Shown here: piece by piece, positions 1 through 12,709 of the stretch
How the letters are laid out: every line of letters starts with the position of its first letter
Numbering within the stretch: position 1 is the first letter of the stretch
Assembly (NCBI RefSeq): GCF_947503125.1
Contig: NZ_CANNCR010000006.1
Location: 1 to 64,000 of the forward strand
DNA: 64,000 nt
Source: an uncultured Metabacillus sp.
GTDB taxonomy: Bacteria; Bacillota; Bacilli; Bacillales; Bacillaceae
Reading direction: 5' to 3'
The notes under the pieces: generated by a model
Seen by the model: the letters and a program-made list of their open reading frames with translations, nothing else
What the model was told of the DNA's origin: nothing
Databases searched by the model: none
Position numbers and translations under genes: made by a program

Positions 1-1049
<1,049 letters not shown>

Positions 1050-1179
1050 GAGTTGATATAGCTCATAATAAATGTACTATTTTAGTACGTTGTTTGTTAA
1101 TCGAAATTAACGTTGGCACGCTTGGTTTTGTTTAGTTTTCAAAGAACTTTTATCACTTTCTTCTAAAAGCGACTTCTTT

Positions 1180-1209
1180 AATATAACACATCGTGAATAT
1201 TAAAGTCAA
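1180..1209 (-). promoter_or_regulatory. rRNA operon promoter P2
   Basis: On the minus strand there is TTGACT (1204-1209), a 17-18 bp spacer and a TTATAT/TATATT -10 (1180-1186). It lies about 135 bp before the 16S 5' end. With P1 it forms the tandem promoter pair typical of Bacillus rrn operons. Confidence 0.75.
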
Positions 1210-1264
1210 CAAAAATTTTTAAAATCTTTCTTAAAGCATTCGCTCTGTTTTGCTGACTTAAAGA

Positions 1265-1293
1265 ATTATACCAGCAACATTGTCACTAGTCAA
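1265..1293 (-). promoter_or_regulatory. rRNA operon promoter P1
   Basis: The minus strand reads TTGACT (1288-1293), exactly 17 bp, then TATAAT (1265-1270). This is a near-consensus sigma-A promoter upstream of P2 and of the 16S gene. No ORF was seen in 1050-1382; the stretch holds this promoter pair and the rRNA leader. Confidence 0.85.
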
Positions 1294-1382
1294 CATAATT
1301 AAAGCATTCTTTTAAAAAATTTCTTGTATATAAAGCTCCTTTTTATCCTTTAAAGAGGTAATATCCCCGTTTTTTTCAATTT

Positions 1383-2405
1383 TCACAATTGGTTTGTTGG
1401 AAATTGTTCATCTACAAAAACAATTTCAGCCTTTAATCCATTAGAAAGTTTGACCTTTGTACCTGCAGAGAATTTAATGACCGCTTTTTTTAACTCATTA
1501 ACAGCATTAAGCTCGAATCTTCCAAAGTCATGTTGCATAATTTGCTCTAAAACTTTAAAAGGGGATTGTTTACTGCGATATGGACGTTCTGACACCATTG
1601 CTTGGTATGTATCAGCTAAAGCGACAATTTTACTGTACGGATGAGCCTGGTCTCCTTTTACACCTAAGGGATAACCGCTGCCATCCATTCTTTCGTGATG
1701 CTGAAGCACTCCCATTTTAACTCCTTCTTTTAATGACATGATCGATTTCAATAAATTATAGCTATGTACTGGGTGTTGTTTTAAATCTAGATATTCCCGC
1801 TCAGTTAATGTCACTTTTTTTGTTAAAATTACCGGGCTTATTCTCGCCATTCCACAATCACATAATAATCCCGTTATAGCAATCTGGTTGATCTCTCCTT
1901 GGTCATAGCCTAATCTTTTCGCTAAAAATGCACTTAACAAAGCAACAGAAACAGAATGATGGGATAGATAGTCTTCTTTTTTACAGTATTGATAAAGCTT
2001 TAAAATTTCCCCTTCTTGATGTTTCAACTCGGAAATTAACGGAAGAATAATTTGTCTAACTTTAGCTATTTCGATCTGTGTGCCGGATTGCCAGCCTGTA
2101 AATAATTGCTTCAGTTCCATAACAGCATGAATATAAAGTTGATGAAACGTTTTTACAGGGGTTAATTCTATCTTTTCTTTCTCCTCATTTGAAGCTTCTT
2201 TCTGAATACCTCCTGATGGCAGAAACCCCCTTCCATCTTCTAAGAGGTTTTCTACATGTACCTCATTAACTAAAAAAGCTTTTAACGCATGTTTTATATG
2301 CTCGGTAACAATTGTTTTTTTGTATGCTAATACTTTATTTGATGCAGATAAAATATCCTTAGCTAAAATACATCCTTCTTCTAACTGATCAATATGAATT
2401 TTCAA
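1383..2405 (-). CDS. HD-GYP domain protein (degenerate HD site)
   Basis: The protein is about 340 aa. I chose a TTG start at 2405 because a GAGGGGGG ribosome-binding site lies about 7 nt upstream; a longer frame to 2516 has no such site. The N-terminal ~60 residues resemble the short regulatory segment often seen before HD-GYP domains. The HD-GYP domain covers about residues 140-300 and contains HHERMDGSGYP (236-246), the GYP signature of cyclic-di-GMP phosphodiesterases. The metal-binding 'HD' pair reads Cys182-Asp183 in this protein, so catalysis is doubtful and a sensory or c-di-GMP-binding role is possible. It lies between gyrA and the rRNA operon. B. subtilis has no gene here; other Bacillus species do, from memory. 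Confidence 0.85.
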   Translation of the reverse strand: MKIHIDQLEEGCILAKDILSASNKVLAYKKTIVTEHIKHALKAFLVNEVHVENLLEDGRGFLPSGGIQKEASNEEKEKIELTPVKTFHQLYIHAVMELKQLFTGWQSGTQIEIAKVRQIILPLISELKHQEGEILKLYQYCKKEDYLSHHSVSVALLSAFLAKRLGYDQGEINQIAITGLLCDCGMARISPVILTKKVTLTEREYLDLKQHPVHSYNLLKSIMSLKEGVKMGVLQHHERMDGSGYPLGVKGDQAHPYSKIVALADTYQAMVSERPYRSKQSPFKVLEQIMQHDFGRFELNAVNELKKAVIKFSAGTKVKLSNGLKAEIVFVDEQFPTNQL

Positions 2406-2518
2406 CGGTATCCCCCCTCTTTCTATTATATATAAAAATAGGATAAAATGCTTATTTTTCCCTCTGAGAGTGAGGGTATTTTTCACTACCATAATCTTTT
2501 TTTGGTATTTACTCATAT

Positions 2519-2551
2519 AAAAAAGACTAACTCACATAAAATGAGCTAGTC
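2519..2551 (-). terminator. gyrA terminator
   Basis: On the minus strand a 10-bp stem (arms 2542-2551 and 2525-2534, one G-U pair, 7-nt loop) is followed by six T. It lies just after the gyrA stop. Confidence 0.85.
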
Positions 2552-2563
2552 TATAGAAAATTT

Positions 2564-5050
2564 TTATTCTTCTACTTGAGCTTCTGTTATTTCTCCTTCT
2601 TCAACTGTTTCTGTTTCAGATTCCTCTTTTTCAACAAGTGCTACTGTAGATACTACTACATTTTCATCTAATTTAATTAATTTAACACCTTGTGTGTTTC
2701 TTCCCATAGTAGAAATGGTTCCGACGTCCATACGAATAATGACACCGCTCGCGGTTATAAGCATTAAATCTTCTTCTCCGGTAGCAGCTTTAACAGAAAC
2801 CACACGACCATTTTTCTCAGTAATATTACATGTTTTTAAGCCTTTACCGCCACGACTTTGAATTCTGTATTCCTCAGATGGGGTCCGTTTTCCATATCCA
2901 TTGCTAGTAACAATTAATACGTCAACACCTTCATCAAGGATTTCCATTCCTACTACCTCGTCGTCCTCATCTAATGAGATCCCTTTTACACCAGTGGCAG
3001 TACGTCCCATAGAACGAACATCTGACTCTGGGAAACGGATCAGCATTCCATTTTTTGTTCCAATAATAATATCCTTCGAACCATCTGTTAGTTTAACAGA
3101 AATAAGCTCATCTGCTTCACGTAAGCTAACAGCAATTAAACCATTATTTCGAATGTTGGCAAATTGTGATAATGGTGAACGTTTAGAGACCCCTTCTTTT
3201 GTTGTAAAGAATAGGAACCAATCATCTACAAATTCAGAAACAGGGATAATTGCATTGACCCATTCATCCTTTTCAACACTTAAAAGATTAATAATCGGGA
3301 GTCCTTTTGCTGTTCTGCTGAATTCAGGAATTTCGTAGCCTTTTGCGCGATATACTTTTCCCTTATTTGTAAAGAACAGAATCGTATCATGAGTCGAAGT
3401 CGTTAATAGTTGTTCAACGAAATCATCTTCATTGGTACCCATTCCTTGGATACCTCTACCACCGCGCTTTTGCGTGCGATAGGTTGATACTGGAAGACGT
3501 TTAATATATCCATTATGAGTTAATGTGATAACAATATTCTCTACTGGAATTAAATCCTCATCTTCGATATTTTCAAGCCCTCCAGCGACAATTTCAGTAC
3601 GGCGTTCATCGTTGAATCGCTCTTTTAATTCAAGAAGCTCTTCACGAATAATGGCTAGTACTTTTTCTTCATCTGCTAGAATTGCTTTTAATTCTGCAAT
3701 AAGTTTAATAAGTGATTGATATTCTTCTTCAATTTTTTCTCTTTCTAATCCAGTTAATCTTTGAAGCCTCATATCTAGTATCGCTTGCGCTTGTTTTTCA
3801 CTTAATGAAAATTGCTCCATTAATCCATTCCGGGCAATATCAGTTGTTTGTGAATTACGAATAAGAGTTATCACTTCATCTAAGTGATCCAATGCTATTC
3901 TTAAGCCTTCAAGAATATGAGCACGTGCCTCAGCCTTTCTTAATTCAAAAGCTGTTCTGCGCTTAATAACAACCTTTTGATGCTCTAAATAATGATGGAG
4001 CATTTGCTTAATGTTTAGTACCTTTGGATGGCCGTTAACTAACGCGAGCATATTAATTCCAAAGCTTGTTTGTAATGCCGTTTGTTTATAAAGGTTGTTT
4101 AAGAGAACATTTGCGTTTGCATCCTTACGAACCTCGATCACAACCCGCATACCGGTTCGGTCAGATTCATCGCGTAAATCTGTTATTCCATCAATTTTTT
4201 TATCCCGGACAAGCTCGGCTATTTTCTCAACCAGCTTTGCTTTATTAACTTGATAAGGGATTTCTTTTACAATAATGACTTGTTTACCTGACGGCTTTTC
4301 CTCAATTTCCACCTTCGCGCGCAGTGTAATCGATCCGCGTCCAGTTTCATAAGCCTTGCGGATTCCGCTTCTTCCGATAATTTGTCCAGCAGTAGGAAAG
4401 TCTGGGCCAGGGATAATTTCCATCAATTCGGGAATGGTAATATCAGGATCTTTACTAATGGCAAGTACACCATCAATGATTTCACCTAACTGATGCGGAG
4501 GTATATTTGTAGCCATACCAACAGCAATTCCAGTAGCACCATTGACTAAAAGGTTAGGGAATCTTGCCGGAAGCACAACAGGTTCTCTTTCAGAACCATC
4601 ATAGTTATCCTGATAGTCAATCGTATCCTTGTTAATATCACGGATGAGTTCCATTGAAATTTTAGACATCCGTGCCTCTGTATAACGCATTGCCGCTGCC
4701 GAATCACCATCAACAGAGCCGAAGTTTCCATGTCCGTCTACTAACATGTATCGAAAGTTGAAATCTTGAGCCATACGGACCATTGTTTCATAAACAGCAG
4801 AGTCGCCATGAGGGTGGTATTTACCTATTACTTCACCAACGATACGTGCTGATTTTTTAAATGGCTTATCCGAGGTCATCCCTAAATCATTCATCGCATA
4901 TAAAATACGGCGATGTACAGGTTTCAACCCATCTCGAACATCTGGTAAAGCACGTGAAACAATAACACTCATTGCATAGCCTAAAAAGGACTCACGCATT
5001 TCATTACTAATATTTCTTTCAATTACTTGCGAATTTTGATTTTCCGACAT
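2564..5050 (-). CDS. gyrA: DNA gyrase subunit A
   Basis: The 828-residue protein is the breakage-reunion subunit of the GyrA2GyrB2 type II topoisomerase, which introduces negative supercoils. The start at 5050 (MSENQNSQ) follows a GGGAGG site; an in-frame ATG 30 nt upstream lacks one. The catalytic tyrosine is Tyr123, in RYTEARMSK. Quinolone-determining positions are Ser84 and Glu88, the usual sensitive residues. The GyrA box appears as QKRGGRG near residue 560, and C-terminal beta-pinwheel repeats follow. The acidic tail (about the last 25 residues) is typical of Bacillus. gyrB lies upstream on the same strand, 220 bp away, with its own terminator, so gyrA probably has a separate promoter. 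Confidence 0.99.
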   Translation of the reverse strand: MSENQNSQVIERNISNEMRESFLGYAMSVIVSRALPDVRDGLKPVHRRILYAMNDLGMTSDKPFKKSARIVGEVIGKYHPHGDSAVYETMVRMAQDFNFRYMLVDGHGNFGSVDGDSAAAMRYTEARMSKISMELIRDINKDTIDYQDNYDGSEREPVVLPARFPNLLVNGATGIAVGMATNIPPHQLGEIIDGVLAISKDPDITIPELMEIIPGPDFPTAGQIIGRSGIRKAYETGRGSITLRAKVEIEEKPSGKQVIIVKEIPYQVNKAKLVEKIAELVRDKKIDGITDLRDESDRTGMRVVIEVRKDANANVLLNNLYKQTALQTSFGINMLALVNGHPKVLNIKQMLHHYLEHQKVVIKRRTAFELRKAEARAHILEGLRIALDHLDEVITLIRNSQTTDIARNGLMEQFSLSEKQAQAILDMRLQRLTGLEREKIEEEYQSLIKLIAELKAILADEEKVLAIIREELLELKERFNDERRTEIVAGGLENIEDEDLIPVENIVITLTHNGYIKRLPVSTYRTQKRGGRGIQGMGTNEDDFVEQLLTTSTHDTILFFTNKGKVYRAKGYEIPEFSRTAKGLPIINLLSVEKDEWVNAIIPVSEFVDDWFLFFTTKEGVSKRSPLSQFANIRNNGLIAVSLREADELISVKLTDGSKDIIIGTKNGMLIRFPESDVRSMGRTATGVKGISLDEDDEVVGMEILDEGVDVLIVTSNGYGKRTPSEEYRIQSRGGKGLKTCNITEKNGRVVSVKAATGEEDLMLITASGVIIRMDVGTISTMGRNTQGVKLIKLDENVVVSTVALVEKEESETETVEEGEITEAQVEE

Positions 5051-5233
5051 CCTAAAATAACCTCCCTTTGTTCTTTTCATATTTTAAATTGGGAGAGCCA
5101 AATAAATGTTTTAAAAAAATAATCTATACCGCCCAATTAATTGCCTATTCTCCATTATATCAATGTTAGTGAAAGATTACACATTAATTTCGTAGAATAA
5201 TATTCGTTTATACAATTCTTGGGGATTTATTAT

Positions 5234-5268
5234 CAAAAAACACCTCACCGAAAATGAGGAGTTTTTTG
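5234..5268 (-). terminator. gyrB terminator
   Basis: A 14-bp stem with one mismatch (5234-5247 with 5255-5268) has A/T-rich arms, so it could work in both directions. It begins directly after the gyrB stop on the minus strand. Confidence 0.8.
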
Positions 5269-5270
5269 AT

Positions 5271-7205
<1,935 letters not shown>

Positions 7206-7249
7206 TCACCTACACTTTTCCTAAAGCATTCTTTGAATGAATATCTCTA

Positions 7250-7498
7250 TTAATGATCTATGTCAAAAGCGATTTGCGCTCGTTTTTTTAATGTGCTTGA
7301 CGACAACGGGGAAAAATAAATATTATCCAGCGTTATAATAATTGATTTTGCTTCACCATTTGCAAGCTGAACCATTTTATCTTTTTGTTTTTCCAAAAAT
7401 TCAGCAACGATCGTAGAAGCCTTTGATGATTGACGATCTAATATCATAACAACTTCTTTGGAAGGGACAACAAAATTGTCACCTAGATGAATATACAT
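7250..7498 (-). CDS. remB: Extracellular matrix regulator RemB (YaaB)
   Basis: This 82-aa protein (MYIHLGDNFVVPSKEV...) aligns along its length with the B. subtilis YaaB/RemB that I remember, including the invariant SPLSSSTLKKRAQ near the C-terminus. The start at 7498 gives the family's usual N-terminus, and a GAGGTGATTACC ribosome-binding site lies just upstream. It sits between recF and gyrB, the conserved position. RemB helps activate biofilm matrix genes in B. subtilis; the mechanism is not visible in the sequence. Confidence 0.93.
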   Translation of the reverse strand: MYIHLGDNFVVPSKEVVMILDRQSSKASTIVAEFLEKQKDKMVQLANGEAKSIIITLDNIYFSPLSSSTLKKRAQIAFDIDH

Positions 7499-7511
7499 GG
7501 TAATCACCTCG

Positions 7512-8627
7512 TTAATCGTCTGAAAGCTTTCCTGCATGTACATGGAAAGTAGCTGCTTCTTTTAATGTTTGGTGGTCAATGCCTTCAACACTGGTCGTTG
7601 TTACAAAAGTTTGCACCTTTCCTTGAATCGTATTTAATAAATGGGATTGCCTATAATCATCAAGCTCAGACAATACGTCATCAAGTAAAAGGATTGGATA
7701 TTCTCCAATCTCATTATGAATCAAATCTATTTCTGCAAGTTTTAAGGATAGAGCAGTTGTTCGTTGTTGACCTTGAGATCCGTACGTTTGAACATCATGT
7801 CCATTCACATTAAAAATCATATCATCGCGATGAGGTCCGGCAAGTGTTGTCCCTCGTTCAATTTCTTTCTCTCTTATTTTAGCAAATTTTTGTTCATACG
7901 CATCTATCATTTTCGTCAATTCATTGTCTTCTGATACCTCTACAGACGGTTTATATTTAATATCTAACGTTTCTAACCCTCTGCTAATTCCCGAATGAAT
8001 CGGCTGTGCCCATTTTTGCAACTCATTGATAAATTGCAATCGCTTATGAATAATCTTCGCAGCTGCTTCACATAATTGAGCAGTTAACACATCCAGCATG
8101 GTTTGATCTGTTTGTTTTTTTATTTGCAGCAGCTTTAAATAATGATTTCTTTGTTGCATGATTTTCTGATAACGGCTCAAATCATGAAGATAGACGGCTG
8201 ACACTTGACCAATTTCCATATCTATAAATCTTCTTCTCACAGCAGGGCTGCCTTTCACTAAATTTAAATCTTCCGGTGCAAACATTATGACATTCATTGC
8301 CCCGACATATTGGCTCAATTTTTCTTGCTCAAGATGATTTAATTTAGCCTTTTTCCCTTTTTTTGAAATGATTAACTGAAGTTCTGTTGAACGATTATAT
8401 TTTTCTACGCTACCTTCTATTTTAGCATACTCTTTATCCCAACGAATTAATTCTTTATCATTTGACGTTCGATGTGATTTCGCCATGGCAAGAACAAAAA
8501 TAGATTCCATTACATTTGTTTTCCCTTGAGCATTTTCTCCAAGGATCACATTGACTCTATTTTCAAACTGGATTAGTAAATCTTCGTAATTTCGGTAATT
8601 TTTTAGTTTTAACTCTTTTATATACAA
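7512..8627 (-). CDS. recF: DNA replication/repair protein RecF
   Basis: A 371-aa SMC-like ATPase that helps load RecA at ssDNA gaps with RecO and RecR. The Walker A motif is GENAQGKTN (about residue 30). The signature region reads [19 protein letters not shown] (about 300), followed by Walker [14 protein letters not shown]. The start is a TTG at 8627, giving MYIKELKL, which matches the family N-terminus. It follows yaaA by 15 bp and precedes remB by 13 bp, forming a compact dnaN-yaaA-recF-remB-gyrB order. Confidence 0.98.
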   Translation of the reverse strand: MYIKELKLKNYRNYEDLLIQFENRVNVILGENAQGKTNVMESIFVLAMAKSHRTSNDKELIRWDKEYAKIEGSVEKYNRSTELQLIISKKGKKAKLNHLEQEKLSQYVGAMNVIMFAPEDLNLVKGSPAVRRRFIDMEIGQVSAVYLHDLSRYQKIMQQRNHYLKLLQIKKQTDQTMLDVLTAQLCEAAAKIIHKRLQFINELQKWAQPIHSGISRGLETLDIKYKPSVEVSEDNELTKMIDAYEQKFAKIREKEIERGTTLAGPHRDDMIFNVNGHDVQTYGSQGQQRTTALSLKLAEIDLIHNEIGEYPILLLDDVLSELDDYRQSHLLNTIQGKVQTFVTTTSVEGIDHQTLKEAATFHVHAGKLSDD

Positions 8628-8642
8628 ATTTTGTACACCAAC

Positions 8643-8858
8643 TTAATTTTTTACAATATATGTGCCAAAATTAGGAATATAAACTACATCGCCATCTCTT
8701 AATTTTTTTCCTCGGCGATTTTCCGGTTCATTATTTACAAATATTTCATATTCCCCTAAAAACCATTTTGCCATCCCGCCCGATTGAATGACATCAGCCA
8801 GTTTTAAAAATTGTCCTAGTGTAATAAACTCTGTTTCAATATTTACTTGTTTTGCCAT
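8643..8858 (-). CDS. yaaA: S4-domain protein YaaA/RlbA
   Basis: A 71-aa S4 RNA-binding domain protein (ITLGQFLKLADVIQSGGMAK, then NNEPENRRGKKLRDGDVV). In B. subtilis this small protein has been linked to 50S ribosome assembly. The start at 8858 gives MAKQVNIE and the usual family length; the upstream sequence AAGGATGGTGG supplies the ribosome-binding site. An in-frame ATG 12 nt upstream overlaps that site and is unlikely. It lies between dnaN and recF, the conserved location. Confidence 0.95.
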   Translation of the reverse strand: MAKQVNIETEFITLGQFLKLADVIQSGGMAKWFLGEYEIFVNNEPENRRGKKLRDGDVVYIPNFGTYIVKN

Positions 8859-9034
8859 GTGAACCACCATCCTTCAGGAGTCTCTAACTTTATATTTTAC
8901 TAAATATATAAAGAAAAATACAACCTCACTAGTACTTTCGTTCCTCGTGTCCATTCCAGATAAACAAATCAAAGGATTAAATAAAGAGGTTGGTTCTAAA
9001 TACCTATACCTCTCCATTTTCAAAAAATAGAAAA

Positions 9035-9060
9035 GAGGCTGACACTTGAGCCAGTCCCCT
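9035..9060 (-). terminator. dnaN terminator (probable)
   Basis: An imperfect hairpin built from GAGGCTGAC (9035-9043) and GCCAGTCCCC (9050-9059), with U-rich flanks on both strands. It lies just after the dnaN stop (9081). The other part of the dnaN-yaaA gap (8880-9030) shows nothing else I recognise. Confidence 0.55.
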
Positions 9061-9080
9061 TTTTTTCGTGAAATTTTCTC

Positions 9081-10217
9081 TTAATAAGTTCTTACCGGTA
9101 GAATTAATTGCAGCATTGAGTCATCATCTGTTGTTTTTATAACAAATGGTCTCATTGCACCAGTAAAATTAACATTTATTTCTGTGCCTTCAAGTGCTTT
9201 TAAGGCATCCATGACATATTTCGCACTAAATGAAATTTTTAATTCTTCACCTTGAATCTCGGATGTCTGAATTTCTTCACTTACTTTACCGATCTCTGGT
9301 GAATTTGAAGAGATTTCAATCATTCCATCTGTCAGTGTTGAAAGCTTAACAACATTATTTCTCGCTTCCTTTGCAAGTAATGATGCACGATCGATAGCTT
9401 GTAAAAATTCCTTTGAGTGAATTGTCATGTTTGTTTTGCTATCAGAAGGAATTAAGCGTGATGTGTCTGGGTAGTTTCCATCTAGCAATCTAGAGAAAAA
9501 TAATAGGTTTTTTGCTTTAAATAAAACTTGGTTTTCTGTAATAACAATTTCGATTAAGTCACTTGTATCATCTAAAATTTTACTAAGCTCACTTAAGCTT
9601 TTACCAGGAATAACAACATTGTAGGAGCTTTGGTTTTCATTAGCGATTGCTGCTTTTCTTAAAGCAAGACGATGACTATCTGTTGCAATACAGATAAGTT
9701 CTCCATTTTCCAGCTTCCAGTTTACCCCTGTCAAAATAGGTCTGGTTTCAGATGTAGAAACAGCAAATACGGTTTGACGGATCATTGCTTTTAACAAATC
9801 AGTAGGAATTTTGAAGATATTTTCTTCTTCAACCTGTGGTAACTGAGGATATTCTTCGGCATCTAAACCATTTAAACTAAATTCTGCTTTTCCTGAACGA
9901 ATAACTGTTGAATGGTGATTTCCTACTTCAATTTCGACAATATCCATTGGTAGTTTTTTAACAATTTCACTAAAAAATCTGGCTTGTAAAACAATGCTTC
10001 CGCTTTGAATAATTTCGACAATTTCCTGTCCATTTTCCTCAACAGGAATAAATGATTCTATTGAGATGTCAGAGTCGCTTCCTGTTAAAGTGACTCCTTC
10101 AGAATTTGCGACAATTTTTATACCTGTCAAAATGGGTATGGTTGTTCTTGAAGATACAGCCTTCATGACATCCTGAACACTTTGCACCAAATGGTCTCGT
10201 TGGATAATGAATTTCAT
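9081..10217 (-). CDS. dnaN: DNA polymerase III beta clamp
   Basis: A 378-aa sliding clamp with three topologically similar domains. It ends with the typical LPVRTY tail (QLILPVRTY), part of the protein-binding pocket. The start at 10217 (MKFIIQRDHL) follows a strong AAAGGAGGAG site. Downstream of dnaA with the oriC unwinding region in between, as in B. subtilis. The clamp tethers PolC and DnaE, and in B. subtilis also recruits YabA, which restrains DnaA. Confidence 0.99.
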   Translation of the reverse strand: MKFIIQRDHLVQSVQDVMKAVSSRTTIPILTGIKIVANSEGVTLTGSDSDISIESFIPVEENGQEIVEIIQSGSIVLQARFFSEIVKKLPMDIVEIEVGNHHSTVIRSGKAEFSLNGLDAEEYPQLPQVEEENIFKIPTDLLKAMIRQTVFAVSTSETRPILTGVNWKLENGELICIATDSHRLALRKAAIANENQSSYNVVIPGKSLSELSKILDDTSDLIEIVITENQVLFKAKNLLFFSRLLDGNYPDTSRLIPSDSKTNMTIHSKEFLQAIDRASLLAKEARNNVVKLSTLTDGMIEISSNSPEIGKVSEEIQTSEIQGEELKISFSAKYVMDALKALEGTEINVNFTGAMRPFVIKTTDDDSMLQLILPVRTY

Positions 10218-10256
10218 GAAATAACTCCTCCTTTTTTGGGCGAAATTTAGAATTTA

Positions 10257-10395
10257 GGTATATATTTATTATTTAAAAATATAGTAGAAGTACTAGTAGG
10301 GACTGTGGAAATGTGGATAACTAAGGTGAACGAAAGGAAACACAGCCTATCCACATGTGGAAAGACTGTGTATATATCCGTATTAGTTATTCACA
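10257..10395. other. oriC unwinding module: AT-rich DUE, DnaA-trios, DnaA boxes
   Basis: An AT-rich stretch (about 10257-10281) is followed by a run of trinucleotides TAG-TAG-AAG-TAC-TAG-TAG (10282-10299). This matches the DnaA-trio element of the Bacillus basal unwinding system. Two abutting DnaA boxes come next: 10303-10311 (TGTGGAAAT, imperfect) and 10312-10320 (TGTGGATAA, perfect). Further boxes are 10347-10355 (CTATCCACA) and 10387-10395 (TTATTCACA), each with one mismatch. The trio-box order and polarity, and the position between dnaA and dnaN, match the site where B. subtilis origin melting occurs. DnaA on the boxes is expected to extend a filament along the trios. Confidence 0.88.
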
Positions 10396-10484
10396 ATGTT
10401 CAGATTGATTTTTTCTTTTTAATCAAGAATAATCACTTTTTTACTTAGCTTTTAATGCCAGGAAGTAAAAGGCGCTTGCGCTTT

Positions 10485-10660
10485 TCTTATAATATCAGAA
10501 TTTATATATTTTCTTAACATAGCTTGCGTTTCTGAATCTAGCTCCAGGCGCCATCGGCTCGAGGTCATAAGTCAAACAGGAATTGAAGGTAAAGTACACC
10601 TTCTATTCCTGTTCGCCTTATGCTTGTCGCCGATAGGCAGGCGCCTTGCGCTTTTTTTAT
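10485..10660 (+). repeat. Intergenic palindromic repeat, family A copy 1 (inside oriC)
   Basis: This ~175-bp element is nearly identical to 23419-23589 and related to 29969-30135. It contains an inner hairpin (CAGGAATTGAAGGT with ACCTTCTATTCCTG, one mismatch) nested inside longer imperfect arms built around GGCGCC and TCATAAG/CTTATG. It ends with a CGCTTTTTTT tail on the plus strand. It lies between the unwinding module and dnaA and overlaps the last codon and stop of dnaA (10657). The preceding GGCGCTTGCGCTTTT at 10471 is a related fragment. Confidence 0.85.
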
Positions 10661-12009
10661 AAGCCCTTAAGAAGCCCCGTAATTTCCTTCAATTGTTTTT
10701 GGAGCTGCTCGTCATTTTGGAGCATTTTTGAAATTTTTTCGTGAGCATGGATGACGGTTGTATGGTCACGCCCTCCGAATTCTTCACCTATTTTAGGAAG
10801 AGAAGAATCTGTTAATTCCCTTGATAAATACATCGCAATTTGTCGTGGAAATGCGACAGATTTCGTTCGTTTTTTTGCTTTAAAATCCTCTAATTTAACC
10901 TGGAATTCTTGACCTACTATACGTTGAATATCACTGATCGAAATGATTTTCGGCTTGGAATTTGGAATGATATCTTTTAATGCTTCTGCTGCTAAATCAG
11001 CATTGATATCTTTATTTATAAGGGATGAATAGGCAACAACTCGAATCAGTGCCCCTTCTAATTCGCGAATGTTTGAGTCAATTTGGTTGGCAATATAAAG
11101 CATGACCTCATTCGGAATATCGAGGCCTTCTGCTTTTGCCTTTTTTCGTAAAATAGCTATTCTTGTTTCCAGATCCGGCGGGGTAATATCTGTGATTAAG
11201 CCCCATTCAAAACGCGAACGCAGCCTGTCCTCAAGAGTTGGGATCTCCTTAGGCGGACGGTCACTTGAGATAACAATTTGCTTGCTTTCTTCATGCAATG
11301 TGTTAAATGTATGGAAAAATTCCTCTTGGGTTTGTTCTTTTCCAGCAAGGAATTGAATATCATCAATTAATAAAACATCAACACTTCTGTATTTATTTCT
11401 AAAATCAACAGCTTTGTTGTCACGGATTGAATTGATAAATTCATTAGTAAATTTTTCAGAGGACAAATAAACGACCTTTGCTGAAGGTTTGTGATCAATA
11501 ACATAATGTCCGATGGCATGCATCAAGTGAGTTTTACCTAATCCTACGCCTCCATAGATAAATAAAGGATTATAGGCTTTGGCGGGTGCTTCAGCAACTG
11601 CTAATGATGCGGCATGTGCAAATCGGTTACCAGATCCAATAACAAACGTATCAAAAGTATATTTCGGATTCAGCATATTTTGAGGCAGCTCAGTATGTTC
11701 TGCTTCCGCTTTATTTACTTGTTTTATAGGTGAATTAGGTAAAAATTCATCATCCATTTGGTTTTGAGGAATAATAAATTTAATAGCAAATTCTTCACCT
11801 GTTAATTGGTAGATTGTATCGGCAATTAAATGTAAGTACCTAGATTCCAGCCAATCTCTCGCAAACTCATTCGGAGCGGTTATGGTTAGCGTATCACCCT
11901 GAATCTCATGGGCCTTCGTCGATTTTAGCCATGTTTCAAAGCTAGGCTTACTTATCTTCTTTTCGATCTCACCTAAAGCTTTACTCCAAAGTTCGGATAT
12001 ATTCTCCAA
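10657..12009 (-). CDS. dnaA: Chromosomal replication initiator DnaA
   Basis: The 450-aa AAA+ initiator. I chose the TTG start at 12009 (read as MENISELW) because AAAGGAGGG lies 9 nt upstream and this matches the B. subtilis N-terminus; the frame is open further upstream but without family similarity. Domain I is at about 1-85, followed by a linker. The AAA+ core has Walker [11 protein letters not shown] and Walker B VLLIDDIQ. The C-terminal domain IV carries the DnaA-box-binding motif [15 protein letters not shown]. Boxes just upstream (12200-12220) suggest autoregulation. Confidence 0.99.
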   Translation of the reverse strand: MENISELWSKALGEIEKKISKPSFETWLKSTKAHEIQGDTLTITAPNEFARDWLESRYLHLIADTIYQLTGEEFAIKFIIPQNQMDDEFLPNSPIKQVNKAEAEHTELPQNMLNPKYTFDTFVIGSGNRFAHAASLAVAEAPAKAYNPLFIYGGVGLGKTHLMHAIGHYVIDHKPSAKVVYLSSEKFTNEFINSIRDNKAVDFRNKYRSVDVLLIDDIQFLAGKEQTQEEFFHTFNTLHEESKQIVISSDRPPKEIPTLEDRLRSRFEWGLITDITPPDLETRIAILRKKAKAEGLDIPNEVMLYIANQIDSNIRELEGALIRVVAYSSLINKDINADLAAEALKDIIPNSKPKIISISDIQRIVGQEFQVKLEDFKAKKRTKSVAFPRQIAMYLSRELTDSSLPKIGEEFGGRDHTTVIHAHEKISKMLQNDEQLQKQLKEITGLLKGL

Positions 12010-12156
12010 AGTGGTTTGTCCCTCCTTTACCCAAGTATCATCTTTGTACAACCTTTGTACAATATGCGAATAGTCATGTATAAACATACAAATAAGGAAA
12101 ATGTGAATAAATATATAATATAGTAGAAAAACGACTTTTCGACAAAACGACAAATT

Positions 12157-12419
12157 TGTGGACAACATTTTACACAAGGTGTTTAAATTTTTCCACATTT
12201 TATCCACAGACTGTGGATAAAGATAAATATAGCATTCTATATTAAGAGTGAAAACACAAATATAATATCAGAATAAAACTAGAGATGCAATGGTTTTTAC
12301 AAACTTATCCACATAACTATCCGATTGTTGAGGGAATTTGTCCACATGGGTGCAAGTTGTGAAAAACTTGTCGATAACTGATGTGGATAGTGAAGAATTA
12401 TGTCGGATTATTATCCACA
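12157..12419. other. oriC DnaA-box cluster (dnaA-rpmH side)
   Basis: Seven DnaA boxes lie in 263 bp. Four are perfect TTATCCACA on either strand: 12200-12208 (+), 12212-12220 (-), 12305-12313 (+) and 12411-12419 (+). Three have one mismatch: 12157-12165 (-), 12338-12346 (+) and 12382-12390 (-). This is the second half of a bipartite Bacillus-type oriC, flanking dnaA on the side opposite the unwinding module. No real gene lies here; a minus-strand frame at 12268-12495 is a by-product of the boxes. Confidence 0.92.
12226..12254 (-). promoter_or_regulatory. Candidate dnaA promoter
   Basis: On the minus strand, TTTTCA (12249-12254), 17 bp, then TATATT (12226-12231). The -35 is poor. Two perfect DnaA boxes lie directly downstream (12200-12220), which would let DnaA repress its own gene, as known in B. 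subtilis. Confidence 0.4.
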
Positions 12420-12471
12420 AGAGGTGAGCGTGTCGAAGAAGATATTTCCTGATGAAATATTTGAGGGAAGG

Positions 12472-12501
12472 TTGACAATTTATAGGATCGGTCACTATAA
12501 T
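12472..12501 (+). promoter_or_regulatory. rpmH promoter
   Basis: TTGACA (12472-12477), 18 bp, TATAAT (12496-12501): consensus sigma-A hexamers about 45 bp upstream of rpmH. Confidence 0.88.
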
Positions 12502-12546
12502 TAATAAGACTGTCTTTAACTGTTATTCCTCAGGGAGGTGTCATAT

Positions 12547-12681
12547 ATGAAACGTACTTATCAACCAAATAAACGTAAACGTAGTAAAGTTCATGGTTTC
12601 CGTAGCCGCATGAGCACAGCTAATGGACGTAAAGTTCTTGCTCGCCGTCGTCGCAGAGGAAGAAAAGTATTATCAGCATAG
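12547..12681 (+). CDS. rpmH: 50S ribosomal protein L34
   Basis: A 44-aa, very basic protein ([20 protein letters not shown] ... GRKVLSA), full length for L34. The ribosome-binding site AGGGAGGTG lies 6-8 nt before ATG. It has its own consensus promoter and a terminator right after the stop. It begins the plus-strand arm leaving oriC, as in all Bacillus. Confidence 0.98.
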   Translation: MKRTYQPNKRKRSKVHGFRSRMSTANGRKVLARRRRRGRKVLSA

Positions 12682-12709
12682 GCCACTGAAGAATCAGTGG
12701 TCTTTTTTT
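12682..12709 (+). terminator. rpmH terminator
   Basis: An 8-bp stem GCCACTGA/TCAGTGGT with a 4-nt loop, then CTTTTTTT. It starts at the last base of the rpmH stop. Confidence 0.88.

Noticed and set aside
4946-4961. CACGTGAAACA in gyrA as a parS
   Set aside because: Only one half matches; the other half has at least three differences, and the bases fit conserved gyrA codons.
10657-12207. 516-residue form of DnaA
   Set aside because: The extra 66 N-terminal residues come from the AT-rich leader and dnaA regulatory region; TTG 12009 has a strong ribosome-binding site and the family N-terminus.
12268-12495. Minus-strand 75-codon frame upstream of dnaA
   Set aside because: It overlaps the DnaA-box cluster and the rpmH promoter, has no family resemblance and no good ribosome-binding site.
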